A DNA stretch of 11,012 nt from Nocardioides sp. (GTDB taxonomy: Bacteria > Actinomycetota > Actinomycetes > Propionibacteriales > Nocardioidaceae), in assembly GCA_021166815.1 (NCBI GenBank), contig JAJPEO010000225.1:1-11012 (forward strand), read 5' to 3'. Both the position numbers and the translations under genes were made by a program. The first letter of the stretch is position 1, and each line of letters opens with the position of its first letter. Shown in pieces: positions 1-7,405 of the stretch. The notes under the pieces were generated by a model, which saw nothing but the letters and a program-made list of their open reading frames with translations, made no database searches and was not told the origin of the DNA.

Positions 1-257
1 GCAAGGTCCGCACGCCCGCCAAGGGCCACCGGCTCAAGGCCCGCAGCCTCACCGTCACGAAGGGCGCGACCGGCAAGGTCCGACTCGTGCTGGCCCGCAC
101 CGGCAGCAACCGGGCGGTGCTCCGCGCCGTGCGTGCCTGGCGCCGGGCCCCGAAGTCGCAGAAGAAGCGGCTCGTCGTCAAGGCGCTGGTGCGCTTCACC
201 ATCCGCGACGCCGCGGGCAACACGCTGGTCGTGCGCAGGACCGTACGGCTCACCTGA
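1..257 (+). CDS. C-terminal fragment of a basic, probably secreted protein (partial)
   Basis: Reading in the frame that starts at base 3 gives 84 residues with no stop until the TGA at 255-257; the 5' part lies outside the window. The residues are rich in Lys, Arg, Val and Thr and alternate hydrophobic and polar positions, as in beta strands. The end, with FTIRDAAGNTL followed by a short Arg/Val-rich strand, resembles the closing strands of Ig-like or fibronectin-like domains at the C-termini of exported actinobacterial proteins. No catalytic motif, sorting signal or membrane anchor is visible in this piece. It converges with dinG, and the two stop codons are about 60 bases apart with a hairpin between them. 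The reading frame is well supported by codon use (G/C third positions); the fold assignment is an impression only and the function is unknown. Confidence 0.6.
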   Translation, partial: KVRTPAKGHRLKARSLTVTKGATGKVRLVLARTGSNRAVLRAVRAWRRAPKSQKKRLVVKALVRFTIRDAAGNTLVVRRTVRLT

Positions 258-280
258 GGCAGCGCCCGGGTCACCTGCTC

Positions 281-315
281 GGTGGCCGGTGGGTCACCAG
301 GACCCACCGGTCACC
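281..315. terminator. Bidirectional hairpin terminator between convergent genes
   Basis: Bases 286-295 (CCGGTGGGTC) are the exact reverse complement of 301-310, with a 5-base loop. The stem extends outward to 281-285 and 311-315 through one G-U pair, giving about 15 base pairs. It starts 23 bases after the plus-strand stop and lies 1 base beyond the dinG stop, so it could end transcripts from both sides. No T-run follows on either strand, as is common for actinobacterial hairpin terminators. Confidence 0.7.
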
Positions 316-316
316 G

Positions 317-2320
317 TCACGCGCTCGCGGCCAGGCGGCCCAGCGCCTGGCGCACCAGGCCCGGGTCGGAGGTGCTCCACATCGGCGGCAGCGACGCCCT
401 GAGGAACCCGCCGTAGCGGGCCGTGGCCAGCCGCGGGTCGAGGACGGCCACGACCCCACGGTCGGTGGTGGTGCGGATCAGGCGCCCCGCGCCCTGGGCC
501 ATGAGTAGCGCAGCATGGGTGGCCGAGACCTCCATGAAGCCGTTGCGGCCCTCGGCGTCGGCCGCCTTGGCGCGCGCCGACATGAGCGGGTCGTCGGGCC
601 GCGGGAAGGGGATGCGGTCGATGATCACCAGCTGGCAGGTGTCGCCCGGGACGTCGAGGCCCTGCCACAGCGACAGCGTGCCGAACAGGCAGGTGTGGGG
701 GTCCTCGACAAACTGCTTGGCGAGCTCGGGCAGCTGGGCGTCGCCCTGGGCCAGGGTCGTGAGGTGGGGCAGCTTCTTGCGCACGTGCTCGGCGGCGGTC
801 TCGGCCGCACGACGCGAGGAGAACAACCCCAGCGTGCGGCCGTTCGCGGCGTCCACCAGGTCGACGATCTCGTCGAGCTGGGCCGGTCCGAGGCCGTCGC
901 GCCCCGGCGGCGGGAGGTGGCGGGCGACGTAGAGGATCGCCTGCTGGCCGTAGTCGAACGGCGACCCCACGTCGATGCCGCGCCAGGGCAGCACCGACTC
1001 GGCCGGCTCGGCCTCGCGCTCGGTGGGCTTGAGTCCCAGCGAGGCCGCCACCGCCCCGAAGTCGCCGCCGAGCATCAACGTCGCGCTGGTGAAGACGACC
1101 GTCTTGTCGGTGAGCAGCTTGTCGCGCATCGGCCCCCACACCTGCAGCGGCGCGACGTGCAGGCGCGAGGGCACCCGGCCACGTCCCGACCCCGGCGCCG
1201 GGTCGCGGGGCTCCGAGAGCCACAGGACGTCGGAGTCGAGGTCGGCCGCCATCCGCTCGGCGGTCACGAAGACCTCCTGGCACAGCCCCCTGGCCTGGGT
1301 GCGGCCCGCGTCGGAGTCGCCCTCGCCACCGGACTCGCGAGGGAAGGCCGACACGCACGCCCGCGCCGTGTCGCGCACCAGCACGAGCGCGTCGTGGAGC
1401 TGCTGGGGGATCGAGTCGAAGCGTCCGGCGCCGGCCACCTCGAACGCCTCGGCCAACGCACCCGCCGCGTCCTCGAGGTCGCCCGCGGGGTCGCCGCTCG
1501 CGTCGGCGGTCCACCGGACCGCCCGCTTGGCCGCGCGCTCGATGTCGGCGACGGCGAGCTCGTCGGTGGCGGCCTGGGTGACCCGTGCGGTGAGCTCGTG
1601 GGCCTCGTCGATCACGACCGTGTCGTAGTCGGGGATCATCGGCACCTCCTCGATCGCGTCGATCGCGAGGAGGGAGTGGTTGGTGACGATCAGGTGGGAG
1701 CGGTGGGCCTTCTCCTTGGCCAGCTCGGCGAAGCACTCAGCGGCGAACGGGCACTTCGTGGCGCCGAGGCACTCGCGGTGGTTGACGCTGACCTGGCGCC
1801 ACTCGCGGTCGGTGTGGCGCGGGGCGTTGTCACGCTCGCCGCTGCCGCCCTGCTCGCTCTCCTCCTCGGCCCAGGCTCGCAGCTCCAGGACCTTCTCCGC
1901 CATCGACCCCGCGGGCACCTCGACGAGCTGGCCCTGGTCGTCGGGGACGCCCGCGCGGATGCGGTGCAGGCAGGCGTAGTTGGAGCGACCCTTGAGGACG
2001 GCGTACGACGTGTCGACGCCCTTGACGTCCTTGATCGCCTCGACCAGACGGGGCAGGTCACGCTCGACGAGCTGGTGCTGCAGGGCGAGGGTGGCGGTGG
2101 CGACGACGACGCGCTGGTCGTGGAGCATCGCCGGCACGAGGTAGCCCAGCGACTTGCCCGTGCCGGTGCCGGCCTGCACGAGCAGGTGGCGTCCCTCGGC
2201 CATCGCCGCGGCGACCTCGTCGGCCATCTGCACCTGGCCGGCGCGCTGCTGGCCACCCAGCGCGGCCACGGCAGCACCCAGCACCTCGGCGACGGGCGTG
2301 GCGGCAGAGGTCTCGGACAC
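317..2320 (-). CDS. dinG: DinG-family ATP-dependent DNA helicase (XPD-like, Fe-S)
   Basis: The 667-residue product is a superfamily 2, 5'-to-3' DNA helicase of the DinG/XPD group, which unwinds structured DNA, R-loops and repair intermediates in the cytoplasm. Walker A (AGTGTGKS) is at residues 50-57, the DEAH box at 238-241, motif III (TSAT) at 411-414, and motif VI (QGAGRLIR) at 609-616. Four cysteines, C117, C184, C190 and C196, sit between Walker A and the DEAH box, where DinG and XPD bind a 4Fe-4S cluster. The length is close to that of the mycobacterial DinG (about 660 residues). The start is GTG at 2318-2320, with a weak AGGG 7 bases upstream; the N-terminus then lines up with the family. 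It is the last gene of the minus-strand block. It follows secDF across 255 bases of repeats, so it may have its own promoter. I saw no LexA-type box upstream. Confidence 0.93.
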   Translation of the reverse strand: MSETSAATPVAEVLGAAVAALGGQQRAGQVQMADEVAAAMAEGRHLLVQAGTGTGKSLGYLVPAMLHDQRVVVATATLALQHQLVERDLPRLVEAIKDVKGVDTSYAVLKGRSNYACLHRIRAGVPDDQGQLVEVPAGSMAEKVLELRAWAEEESEQGGSGERDNAPRHTDREWRQVSVNHRECLGATKCPFAAECFAELAKEKAHRSHLIVTNHSLLAIDAIEEVPMIPDYDTVVIDEAHELTARVTQAATDELAVADIERAAKRAVRWTADASGDPAGDLEDAAGALAEAFEVAGAGRFDSIPQQLHDALVLVRDTARACVSAFPRESGGEGDSDAGRTQARGLCQEVFVTAERMAADLDSDVLWLSEPRDPAPGSGRGRVPSRLHVAPLQVWGPMRDKLLTDKTVVFTSATLMLGGDFGAVAASLGLKPTEREAEPAESVLPWRGIDVGSPFDYGQQAILYVARHLPPPGRDGLGPAQLDEIVDLVDAANGRTLGLFSSRRAAETAAEHVRKKLPHLTTLAQGDAQLPELAKQFVEDPHTCLFGTLSLWQGLDVPGDTCQLVIIDRIPFPRPDDPLMSARAKAADAEGRNGFMEVSATHAALLMAQGAGRLIRTTTDRGVVAVLDPRLATARYGGFLRASLPPMWSTSDPGLVRQALGRLAASA

Positions 2321-2343
2321 CAGAGCACCCTATGACCCGGCAC

Positions 2344-2356
2344 CGACAGGCTGTCG
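2344..2356. promoter_or_regulatory. Short dyad upstream of dinG
   Basis: CGACAG and CTGTCG flank a single central G, giving a perfect 6-base dyad centred 30 bases before the dinG GTG start. The position would suit an operator or a promoter-overlapping site. It does not match the actinobacterial LexA box (CGAAC, four bases, GTTCG). Dyads of this size occur by chance in GC-rich DNA, so this is a weak call. Confidence 0.2.
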
Positions 2357-2393
2357 TACGCCATCCACAGGTGGCTGTCTGCCCCGTCGCCCT

Positions 2394-2447
2394 GAGCGGT
2401 GAGTGAGCCACATTCCTCACCTCTGGTATGTGGCTGGCTCACCGCTC
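2394..2447. repeat. Inverted repeat 1 of intergenic cluster
   Basis: The left arm 2394-2412 reads GAGCGGTGAGTGAGCCACA. The right arm 2429-2447 is its reverse complement with two mismatches (2436-2437), and 16 bases lie between. The left arm is identical over 19 bases to that of the second inverted repeat at 2473-2532, while the spacers differ in sequence but share the length of 16. As RNA it would form a long stem-loop on either strand. Confidence 0.85.
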
Positions 2448-2472
2448 CCGGGCACGCAGCCGCCGGGCAACG

Positions 2473-2532
2473 CGAGAGCGGTGAGTGAGCCACAGATACG
2501 TACGAGGAAATGTGGCTCAATCACCGCTCTCG
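2473..2532. repeat. Inverted repeat 2 of intergenic cluster
   Basis: Arms 2473-2494 and 2511-2532 are reverse complements over 22 bases with one mismatch (T2486 against A2519), with a 16-base spacer that contains the palindrome TACGTA. Its core arm sequence is the same as in the repeat at 2394-2447, 82 bases away. It lies 44 bases past the secDF stop in the direction of transcription, so it could terminate or stabilise the hflX-secDF transcript, or act as a REP-like DNA element. Confidence 0.85.
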
Positions 2533-2590
2533 AGCCAGATGCGGCTCAGCTCACCGCTCCGGAGCCAGGCGAGGCTCAGACCACCGCGCC
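2530..2590. repeat. Degenerate 30-31-base tandem repeats overlapping the secDF stop
   Basis: On the minus strand 2590-2561 and 2560-2530 are two diverged direct copies. Each begins GG(C/A)GCGGTG, then has CTGAGCC, and ends with CTGGCTC. Both resemble the arm of the neighbouring inverted repeats (GAGCGGTGAGTGAGCC). The first copy contains the last codons and the TGA of secDF (2576-2578). The cluster therefore reaches into the gene, and the secDF stop codon is itself part of a repeat unit. Confidence 0.7.
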
Positions 2591-4876
2591 GGAGTCGTCG
2601 GGCGCGCGGACGGCCTTCTCCTTCTTGACCCGGCTCATCGGCCACGTCTCGTGCAGGTAGACCTGGAGCGGGGTGGCGATGAAGATCGAGGAGTAGGTGC
2701 CGACGACGAGACCGATCAGCAGGGCGATCGAGAAGTCCCGCAGCGAGTCGCCGCCGAGCACCGCCAGCGCGGCGAGGATGAACATCGAGCCGAGACCGGT
2801 GTTGACCGTACGAGGGATCGTCTCGACCGCGGCGAGGTTGGCCTGCTCGGCGAAGGTGTCGCCGGGCTTGGAGGACCACCAGCGTTCGCGGACGCGGTCG
2901 AAGACGACCACGGTGTCGTTGACGGACAGACCGACGATGGTCATCGCCGCGGCCAGGAAGATGCCGTCGATGGGCTTGCCCATCCAGGCGAACAGGCCCA
3001 CCACGACGATCACGTCGTGGAACATCGCGATGATCGCCGACAGGCCGAAGGTCCACTTGAAGCGGATGGCGAGGTAGAGCATCTGGGCCGCGAAGGCCAG
3101 GCCGAAGGCGATGAGCGCGTTGTTGCGCAGCTCCTTGCCGAGAGAAGCCCCGATCTTCTGGTCGTCTTCCTTCGTGACGTCGCCGCCGATCTTGGCGAGC
3201 TCCTCGCGGATCTTCAGCTCCTCCTCGTCGCTGATCTCGCCGACGCGGACGGTGAAGTCGGCCGTCTCGGCGGTCTGCACGACCGCGGTCGGGAAGCCGG
3301 CGTCGGTCACCGCGGCACGTGCTTCGTTGACGTCGACGTCCTTGCTCACCGAGTAGTCGAGCTGGCGACCACCCTGGAACTCCACGCCCAGGTTGAGTCC
3401 CTTGCCGAAGATGCCGGCAAGGGCGAGGACGGTCAGGACGCCGGCGATGCCGAGCCACAGCTTGCTCCGCTTGACGACGTCGGGCTTCTTCTCGTCGAGG
3501 AGGCGGCGCACCTTGCCGATGTCGCCGATGCCGGAGAGCGCCGGGCGCCGGCTCATCGGCTTGTTGGAGATCGCGAGGTCGCTCAGCACGCGCGCGACGA
3601 TCAACGCCGAGATCATCGACGCCACGACACCGATGGACAGCGTGACACCGAAGCCCTTGATCGGGCCGGAGCCGAAGATGAACAGCAGCCCCGCGGCGAG
3701 CAGCGTGGTCATGTTGGAGTCGATGATGGCGGTCCAGGCCTTGTTGAAGCCGACCGCGAGCGCGCGGCGCAGGCCCGCCGACGGATAGGCCTGGTACTCC
3801 TCCCGGGCCCGCTCGAAGACCAGGACGTTGGCGTCGATGGCCATGCCGATGGCAAGCACGAAACCGGCGAGGCCGGGCAACGTCAGCGTGGCGCCGAGGA
3901 AGAGCAGGAAGGCATAGGCCAGCAGCGCGTACGAGGCCAGCGCGATCGTCGCCATCAGGCCGACCAGGCGGTAGACGATGATGATGAAGAGGCCGGTGAG
4001 GATGATGCCGATGACGCCGGCCTCGATCGAGGCGTCGATCGCGGCCGCACCCAGCGACGGGCCGACGAGGCGGTTGGAGACCAGCGTGAGCTCCAGCGGC
4101 AGCGAGCCGCCCTCGATCAGCACGGACAGGTCGGTGGCCTCCTGCAAGCTGAAGTCACCGGTGATCATGGTCGAGCCGCCGCGGATGCCGACGTTGCAGG
4201 GCACCGTGGTCTCCACGCTCGGAGAGCTGATCACCTTGTCGTCGAGCACGATCGCCATGCGGCGCTTGGGGTCCCCGTCGGGCTGGCAGGCGGCCTCGCC
4301 CGTGGCCGTGGCCCAGGTGTCGCCACCCTTGCCGTTGAAGTCGATGCTGACGACGTAGCTGCCGGGGCGATCCTGCGGCGACTCGGCCGCGGCGCCGGTG
4401 ACCTCCTCACCGCTGATGATCGCGGGGCCGATCTCGACCGGGATGCCCTGCTCGTCGGGGAGGACCTGGCCGTCCTTGGCAGTCGGCTTCGCGTCCGGCT
4501 CCTGCGGGGCGCCAAGCACCTTGTGGATGGTCAGCTTGGCCGTCTGGCCGATGCGGTCCTCCGCGGCCTGGGCCTCCTCGTCGTTCGTCACGCCCGGCAG
4601 CTCGACGAGGATGCGGTTCTCGCCCTGGCGGACGGTGTTGGACTCGGCCACGCCCAGCGCGTCGACGCGCTTGCGCAGCACCTCGAGGGTCTTGTCGACG
4701 TTGCTGGCGTTGGCCGGCACGTCGTCGGTGCCCTCCGCCTCGAACACGAACTGCGCGCCACCCTCGAGGTCGAGACCGAGGGTGGGCTCCTTGGTGAGGG
4801 TCAGGTAGAAGCACCCGCCGAGGAGGCCGAGCACGAGGAGGAACCTGACGATGAGGCCACGTGACATGCGCGACAT
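2576..4876 (-). CDS. secDF: Fused protein translocase motor SecDF
   Basis: SecDF uses the proton gradient to pull proteins out of the SecYEG channel on the outer face of the membrane. Residue numbers here count from a TTG at 4892-4894 (772 residues). The SecD half (1-445) has an N-terminal membrane segment (13-33), GLDLEGG at 40-46, the large external P1 region, and five further membrane segments (about 291-440) with GMAIDANVLVFER. The SecF half (about 475-772) has GVEFQGG at 503-509, six membrane segments, and VNDTVVVFDR. D354, D660 and R695 match the positions of the proton-relay D340, D637 and R671 of Thermus SecDF. I prefer the ATG at 4876 as start because the TTG has no ribosome site; an ATG at 4867 is also possible. 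The single-chain form and compact size resemble the Bacillus and Thermus proteins (about 735-740 residues), not the separate, larger SecD and SecF usual in actinobacteria. It follows hflX by 44-62 bases and is probably cotranscribed with it. Confidence 0.92.
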   Translation of the reverse strand: MSRMSRGLIVRFLLVLGLLGGCFYLTLTKEPTLGLDLEGGAQFVFEAEGTDDVPANASNVDKTLEVLRKRVDALGVAESNTVRQGENRILVELPGVTNDEEAQAAEDRIGQTAKLTIHKVLGAPQEPDAKPTAKDGQVLPDEQGIPVEIGPAIISGEEVTGAAAESPQDRPGSYVVSIDFNGKGGDTWATATGEAACQPDGDPKRRMAIVLDDKVISSPSVETTVPCNVGIRGGSTMITGDFSLQEATDLSVLIEGGSLPLELTLVSNRLVGPSLGAAAIDASIEAGVIGIILTGLFIIIVYRLVGLMATIALASYALLAYAFLLFLGATLTLPGLAGFVLAIGMAIDANVLVFERAREEYQAYPSAGLRRALAVGFNKAWTAIIDSNMTTLLAAGLLFIFGSGPIKGFGVTLSIGVVASMISALIVARVLSDLAISNKPMSRRPALSGIGDIGKVRRLLDEKKPDVVKRSKLWLGIAGVLTVLALAGIFGKGLNLGVEFQGGRQLDYSVSKDVDVNEARAAVTDAGFPTAVVQTAETADFTVRVGEISDEEELKIREELAKIGGDVTKEDDQKIGASLGKELRNNALIAFGLAFAAQMLYLAIRFKWTFGLSAIIAMFHDVIVVVGLFAWMGKPIDGIFLAAAMTIVGLSVNDTVVVFDRVRERWWSSKPGDTFAEQANLAAVETIPRTVNTGLGSMFILAALAVLGGDSLRDFSIALLIGLVVGTYSSIFIATPLQVYLHETWPMSRVKKEKAVRAPDDSGAVV

Positions 4877-4938
4877 CTTCCACCACGTCCCCAAACGACG
4901 AGAAACCGGGACACGTCGTGCTCACCGCGGGGGTGGGA

Positions 4939-6474
4939 TCAGCGGGCGTACGACTCCAGCTCGCTGGCCAGGTCGGGGTTGGCCCGTCCGGTGATGACGG
5001 TGCCGTCGCCGGTGTGCTCCATCGACCCGATCTCGGCCTCCTGGTGGATCCGGTTGACCAGGTCGCCGCGCCCGTAGGGCAGCAGCACGTCGAACTCCAC
5101 CTGCGGCCGCGGCAGCTCGGCCTCGACCATGTCGAGCACCTCGGCGATGCCCTGCCCGGTCCTCGCCGAGACGACCACGCTGTGGGGCTCGCGGCGGCGC
5201 AGGCGGTCGATGACCAGCGGGTCGGCGGCGTCGGCCTTGTTGATGACGATGATCTCGGGGATCTTGTCGGCGTGGATGTCGGCGAGCACCTCGCGGACCG
5301 CCGCGATCTGCCCCTCGGGGTCGGGGTGCGAGCCGTCGACCACGTGCAGGAGCAGGTCGGAGTCGGCGACCTCCTCCAGCGTCGACCGGAACGCCTCGAC
5401 CAGCTGGTGGGGGAGGTGGCGTACGAAGCCGACCGTGTCCGAGACGGTGTAGACGCGGCCGTCGGAGGTGGTGGTGCGCCGCGTCGTCGGGTCGAGCGTG
5501 GCGAACAGGGCGTCCTCGACCAGCACGCCGGCGTCGGTGAGCCGGTTGAGGAGGGAGGACTTGCCGGCGTTGGTGTAGCCGGCGATCGCGACGCTGGGGA
5601 TGTGGTTGCGGCGGCGGTTCTGGCGCTTGGTCTCGCGGGTCCCGACCATCTCCTTGAGCTCGCGGCGCAGCTTGGCGATCTTGGTGTTGATGCGGCGCCG
5701 GTCGGTCTCGATCTTGGTCTCACCGGGACCACGGCCACCGATGCCCTCACCGCCGGCGGCCCGGCCACCGGCCTGGCGCGAGAGGCTGCCACCCCAGCCG
5801 CGCAGGCGCTGCTTCATGTACTGCAGCTGCGCGAGCTCGACCTGGGCCTGGCCCTCCTTGCTCTTCGCGTGCTGCGCGAAGATGTCGAGGATTAGCGCGG
5901 TCCGGTCGACGACCTTGACCTTGATGCGGTCCTCGAGGTTGCGCAGCTGGCTGGGAGCGAGCTCGCCGTCGCAGATGACGGTGTCGGCGCCGGTGGCCTG
6001 CACGATCTCGCGGATCGCGTCGACCTTGCCGCGCCCGATGTAGGTCGCCGGGTCGGGCTTCTGGCGGCGCTGGAACACGGCCTCGAGGACCTCGGAGCCG
6101 GCGGTCTCGGCGAGCAGCGCGAGCTCGGCCATCGAGTTCTCGGCGTCCTCGACGCTGCCCTCGGTCCACACCCCCACGAGGACGACCCGCTCCAGGCGCA
6201 GCTGGCGGTACTCGACCTCGGTGATGTCCTCGATCTCGGTGCGCAGGCCTGCGACACGTCGCAGGGCGTGGCGCTCGGCGAGGTCCTGAGCGCCGGTGGT
6301 CAGCTCCTCGGGGTCCTCCTCGTCGTAGGAGGTGTCCGCGTCGGCGTAGCCGGACTCGCCCTCACCCCAGGCGGAGTCATCGTCGAGCTCGATCGCGTCG
6401 GCGTCGTCCCAGGCGCGGGTCGCGTCCAGGGCGTCGCGCAGGGAGAACTCGGAGTGTTCGGGTGCGTTCGTCAT
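4939..6474 (-). CDS. hflX: GTPase HflX
   Basis: HflX is a GTPase that binds the 50S subunit and splits stalled ribosomes; in mycobacteria and other bacteria homologues affect heat and macrolide tolerance. The 511-residue product has the N-terminal HflX domain (about 85-240), the glycine-rich linker GGRGPGETKIE (246-256) and a coiled-coil stretch (about 257-290). The G domain follows, with G1 GYTNAGKSS (299-307), G3 DTVGF (346-350), G4 NKAD (412-415) and G5 SARTG (436-440). The first 75 residues are an extra, very acidic leader; 17 of residues 21-60 are Asp or Glu. Such leaders vary among actinobacteria and probably are disordered. The ATG start at 6472-6474 has a weak GGACGG before it. TAGGCT (6484-6489) is a possible -10 box. 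It is separated from the SDR gene by a terminator hairpin, so it likely starts a new transcript that continues into secDF. Confidence 0.96.
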   Translation of the reverse strand: MTNAPEHSEFSLRDALDATRAWDDADAIELDDDSAWGEGESGYADADTSYDEEDPEELTTGAQDLAERHALRRVAGLRTEIEDITEVEYRQLRLERVVLVGVWTEGSVEDAENSMAELALLAETAGSEVLEAVFQRRQKPDPATYIGRGKVDAIREIVQATGADTVICDGELAPSQLRNLEDRIKVKVVDRTALILDIFAQHAKSKEGQAQVELAQLQYMKQRLRGWGGSLSRQAGGRAAGGEGIGGRGPGETKIETDRRRINTKIAKLRRELKEMVGTRETKRQNRRRNHIPSVAIAGYTNAGKSSLLNRLTDAGVLVEDALFATLDPTTRRTTTSDGRVYTVSDTVGFVRHLPHQLVEAFRSTLEEVADSDLLLHVVDGSHPDPEGQIAAVREVLADIHADKIPEIIVINKADAADPLVIDRLRRREPHSVVVSARTGQGIAEVLDMVEAELPRPQVEFDVLLPYGRGDLVNRIHQEAEIGSMEHTGDGTVITGRANPDLASELESYAR

Positions 6475-6546
6475 ATGCCGTCCAGCCTAGGCGCGTCGGC
6501 GCCGGGGTGCGAACGCTTTAGGGGTGGGACGCGACGCCCCGAGACG

Positions 6547-6583
6547 CCCACGACCCCACGCAGCAGCTGCGTGGGGTCGCGGG
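6547..6583 (-). terminator. Hairpin terminator after the SDR gene
   Basis: Bases 6551-6562 (CGACCCCACGCA) and 6568-6579 are exact reverse complements around a 5-base loop. After one A/C mismatch, the stem continues with CCC (6547-6549) pairing GGG (6581-6583). It lies 16 bases past the SDR stop codon in the transcription direction and about 70 bases before hflX. There is no T-run, as usual in this group. It divides the minus-strand block into an upstream (miaA to SDR) and a downstream (hflX-secDF) unit. Confidence 0.75.
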
Positions 6584-6598
6584 CTCAGGACCGGTCGG

Positions 6599-7375
6599 TC
6601 ACTTGGGTGGCATCCGGATGCCGCCGTCGACGCGGACGACCTCGGCGTTCATGTAGGAGTTGGTGACCAGCTCGACGACCATGCTCGCCAGCTCGTCGGC
6701 GGTGCCGAGGCGCTTGGGGAACAGCACGTTCTGGCCCAGGTTGGCCTTGAACTCGTCGGGGTTGGGGAAGCCGTCGTAGATCGGGGTGTCGATCAGGCCC
6801 GGGGCGACGGTGTTGATGCGGATGCCCGCCGCGGCGAGGTCGCGCGCGATGGGCAGGGTCATGCCGACCACGCCGCCCTTGGACGCGGAGTACGACGCCT
6901 GGCCGATCTGCCCGTCGAACGCGGCCACCGAGGCCATGTTGACGATCGCACCGCGCTGGCCGTCGACGTCGGCGTCGTTGCGGCTCATCACCGAGGCCGC
7001 CTGCCGGGTCATGTCGAAGGTGCCGATCAGGTTGATCTCGACGACCTTGCGGAAGGCCTCCATCGAGTGGGCGGACTCGACCTGGCCGTCGCGTCCGATG
7101 GTGCGCTGGGCCCAGCCGATGCCGGCGGAGTTGACGCACGCCCGCAGGGGAGCGATCTGCGCCGCCGCCTCGACGGCAGCGGTGATCTGGTCGGTGTCGG
7201 TCACGTCGACCTGGGCGAAGACGCCGCCGATCTCCGCGGCGAGGGCCTCGCCCTTCTCGGCGTTGAGGTCGGCGATGACGACGGTGGCGCCCTTGGCTGC
7301 GAGGGCGCGGGCGACGGCGGCGCCGATGCCGCTGGCGCCGCCGGTGACGATGGCGGAGGATCCAGTGATGTCCAT
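6599..7375 (-). CDS. SDR-family NAD-dependent dehydrogenase (HSD10/3-hydroxyacyl-CoA dehydrogenase-like)
   Basis: This 258-residue protein is a classical short-chain dehydrogenase/reductase. The cofactor motif TGGASGIG is at residues 11-18, and D36 at the end of the second strand favours NAD over NADP. NSAG is at 82-85, and the catalytic set is N115, S149, Y162 and K166 (YSASK). The C-terminal half, with VAPGLIDTPIYDGFP and the closing VRVDGGIRM, resembles type-II 3-hydroxyacyl-CoA dehydrogenases (HSD17B10-like), which act in fatty-acid or branched-chain oxidation. The substrate cannot be read from sequence and could equally be another secondary alcohol. The ATG lies 30 bases after the dapF stop and lacks a Shine-Dalgarno. 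It may be translated from the long transcript or from a leaderless one. It is not a usual member of this tRNA/cell-wall gene neighbourhood. Confidence 0.88.
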   Translation of the reverse strand: MDITGSSAIVTGGASGIGAAVARALAAKGATVVIADLNAEKGEALAAEIGGVFAQVDVTDTDQITAAVEAAAQIAPLRACVNSAGIGWAQRTIGRDGQVESAHSMEAFRKVVEINLIGTFDMTRQAASVMSRNDADVDGQRGAIVNMASVAAFDGQIGQASYSASKGGVVGMTLPIARDLAAAGIRINTVAPGLIDTPIYDGFPNPDEFKANLGQNVLFPKRLGTADELASMVVELVTNSYMNAEVVRVDGGIRMPPK

Positions 7376-7382
7376 GCCGCGG

Positions 7383-7388
7383 ATGCTA
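7383..7388 (-). promoter_or_regulatory. Possible -10 box for a leaderless SDR transcript
   Basis: On the minus strand TAGCAT fits the actinobacterial TANNNT -10 pattern and is followed by 7 bases (CCGCGGC) and then the ATG of the SDR gene. Transcription would thus start at or next to the A of the start codon, and no ribosome-binding site is present. The -35 region overlaps the dapF stop and has no good consensus. Confidence 0.35.
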
Positions 7389-7405
7389 CCGAGCGGCGTC
7401 GGACG

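Noticed and set aside
515..2335. A 606-codon open frame on the plus strand opposite dinG
   Set aside because: The composition is the same kind of shadow of codon bias; dinG on the minus strand has every helicase motif.
2321..2393. LexA/SOS box before dinG
   Set aside because: No CGAAC-N4-GTTCG-like sequence is present. The only dyad (2344-2356) has a different sequence.
2394..2590. Possible small CRISPR array
   Set aside because: The repeats are long inverted pairs with 16-base spacers plus degenerate tandem copies. They are not regular direct repeats with 30-40-base spacers, and no cas gene is near.
2510..4864. A 784-codon open frame on the plus strand opposite secDF
   Set aside because: Its product is a low-complexity mix of Asp, Arg, His, Gly and Val with no domain, whereas the opposite strand encodes a clear SecDF. 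Long antisense frames are expected in GC-rich DNA.
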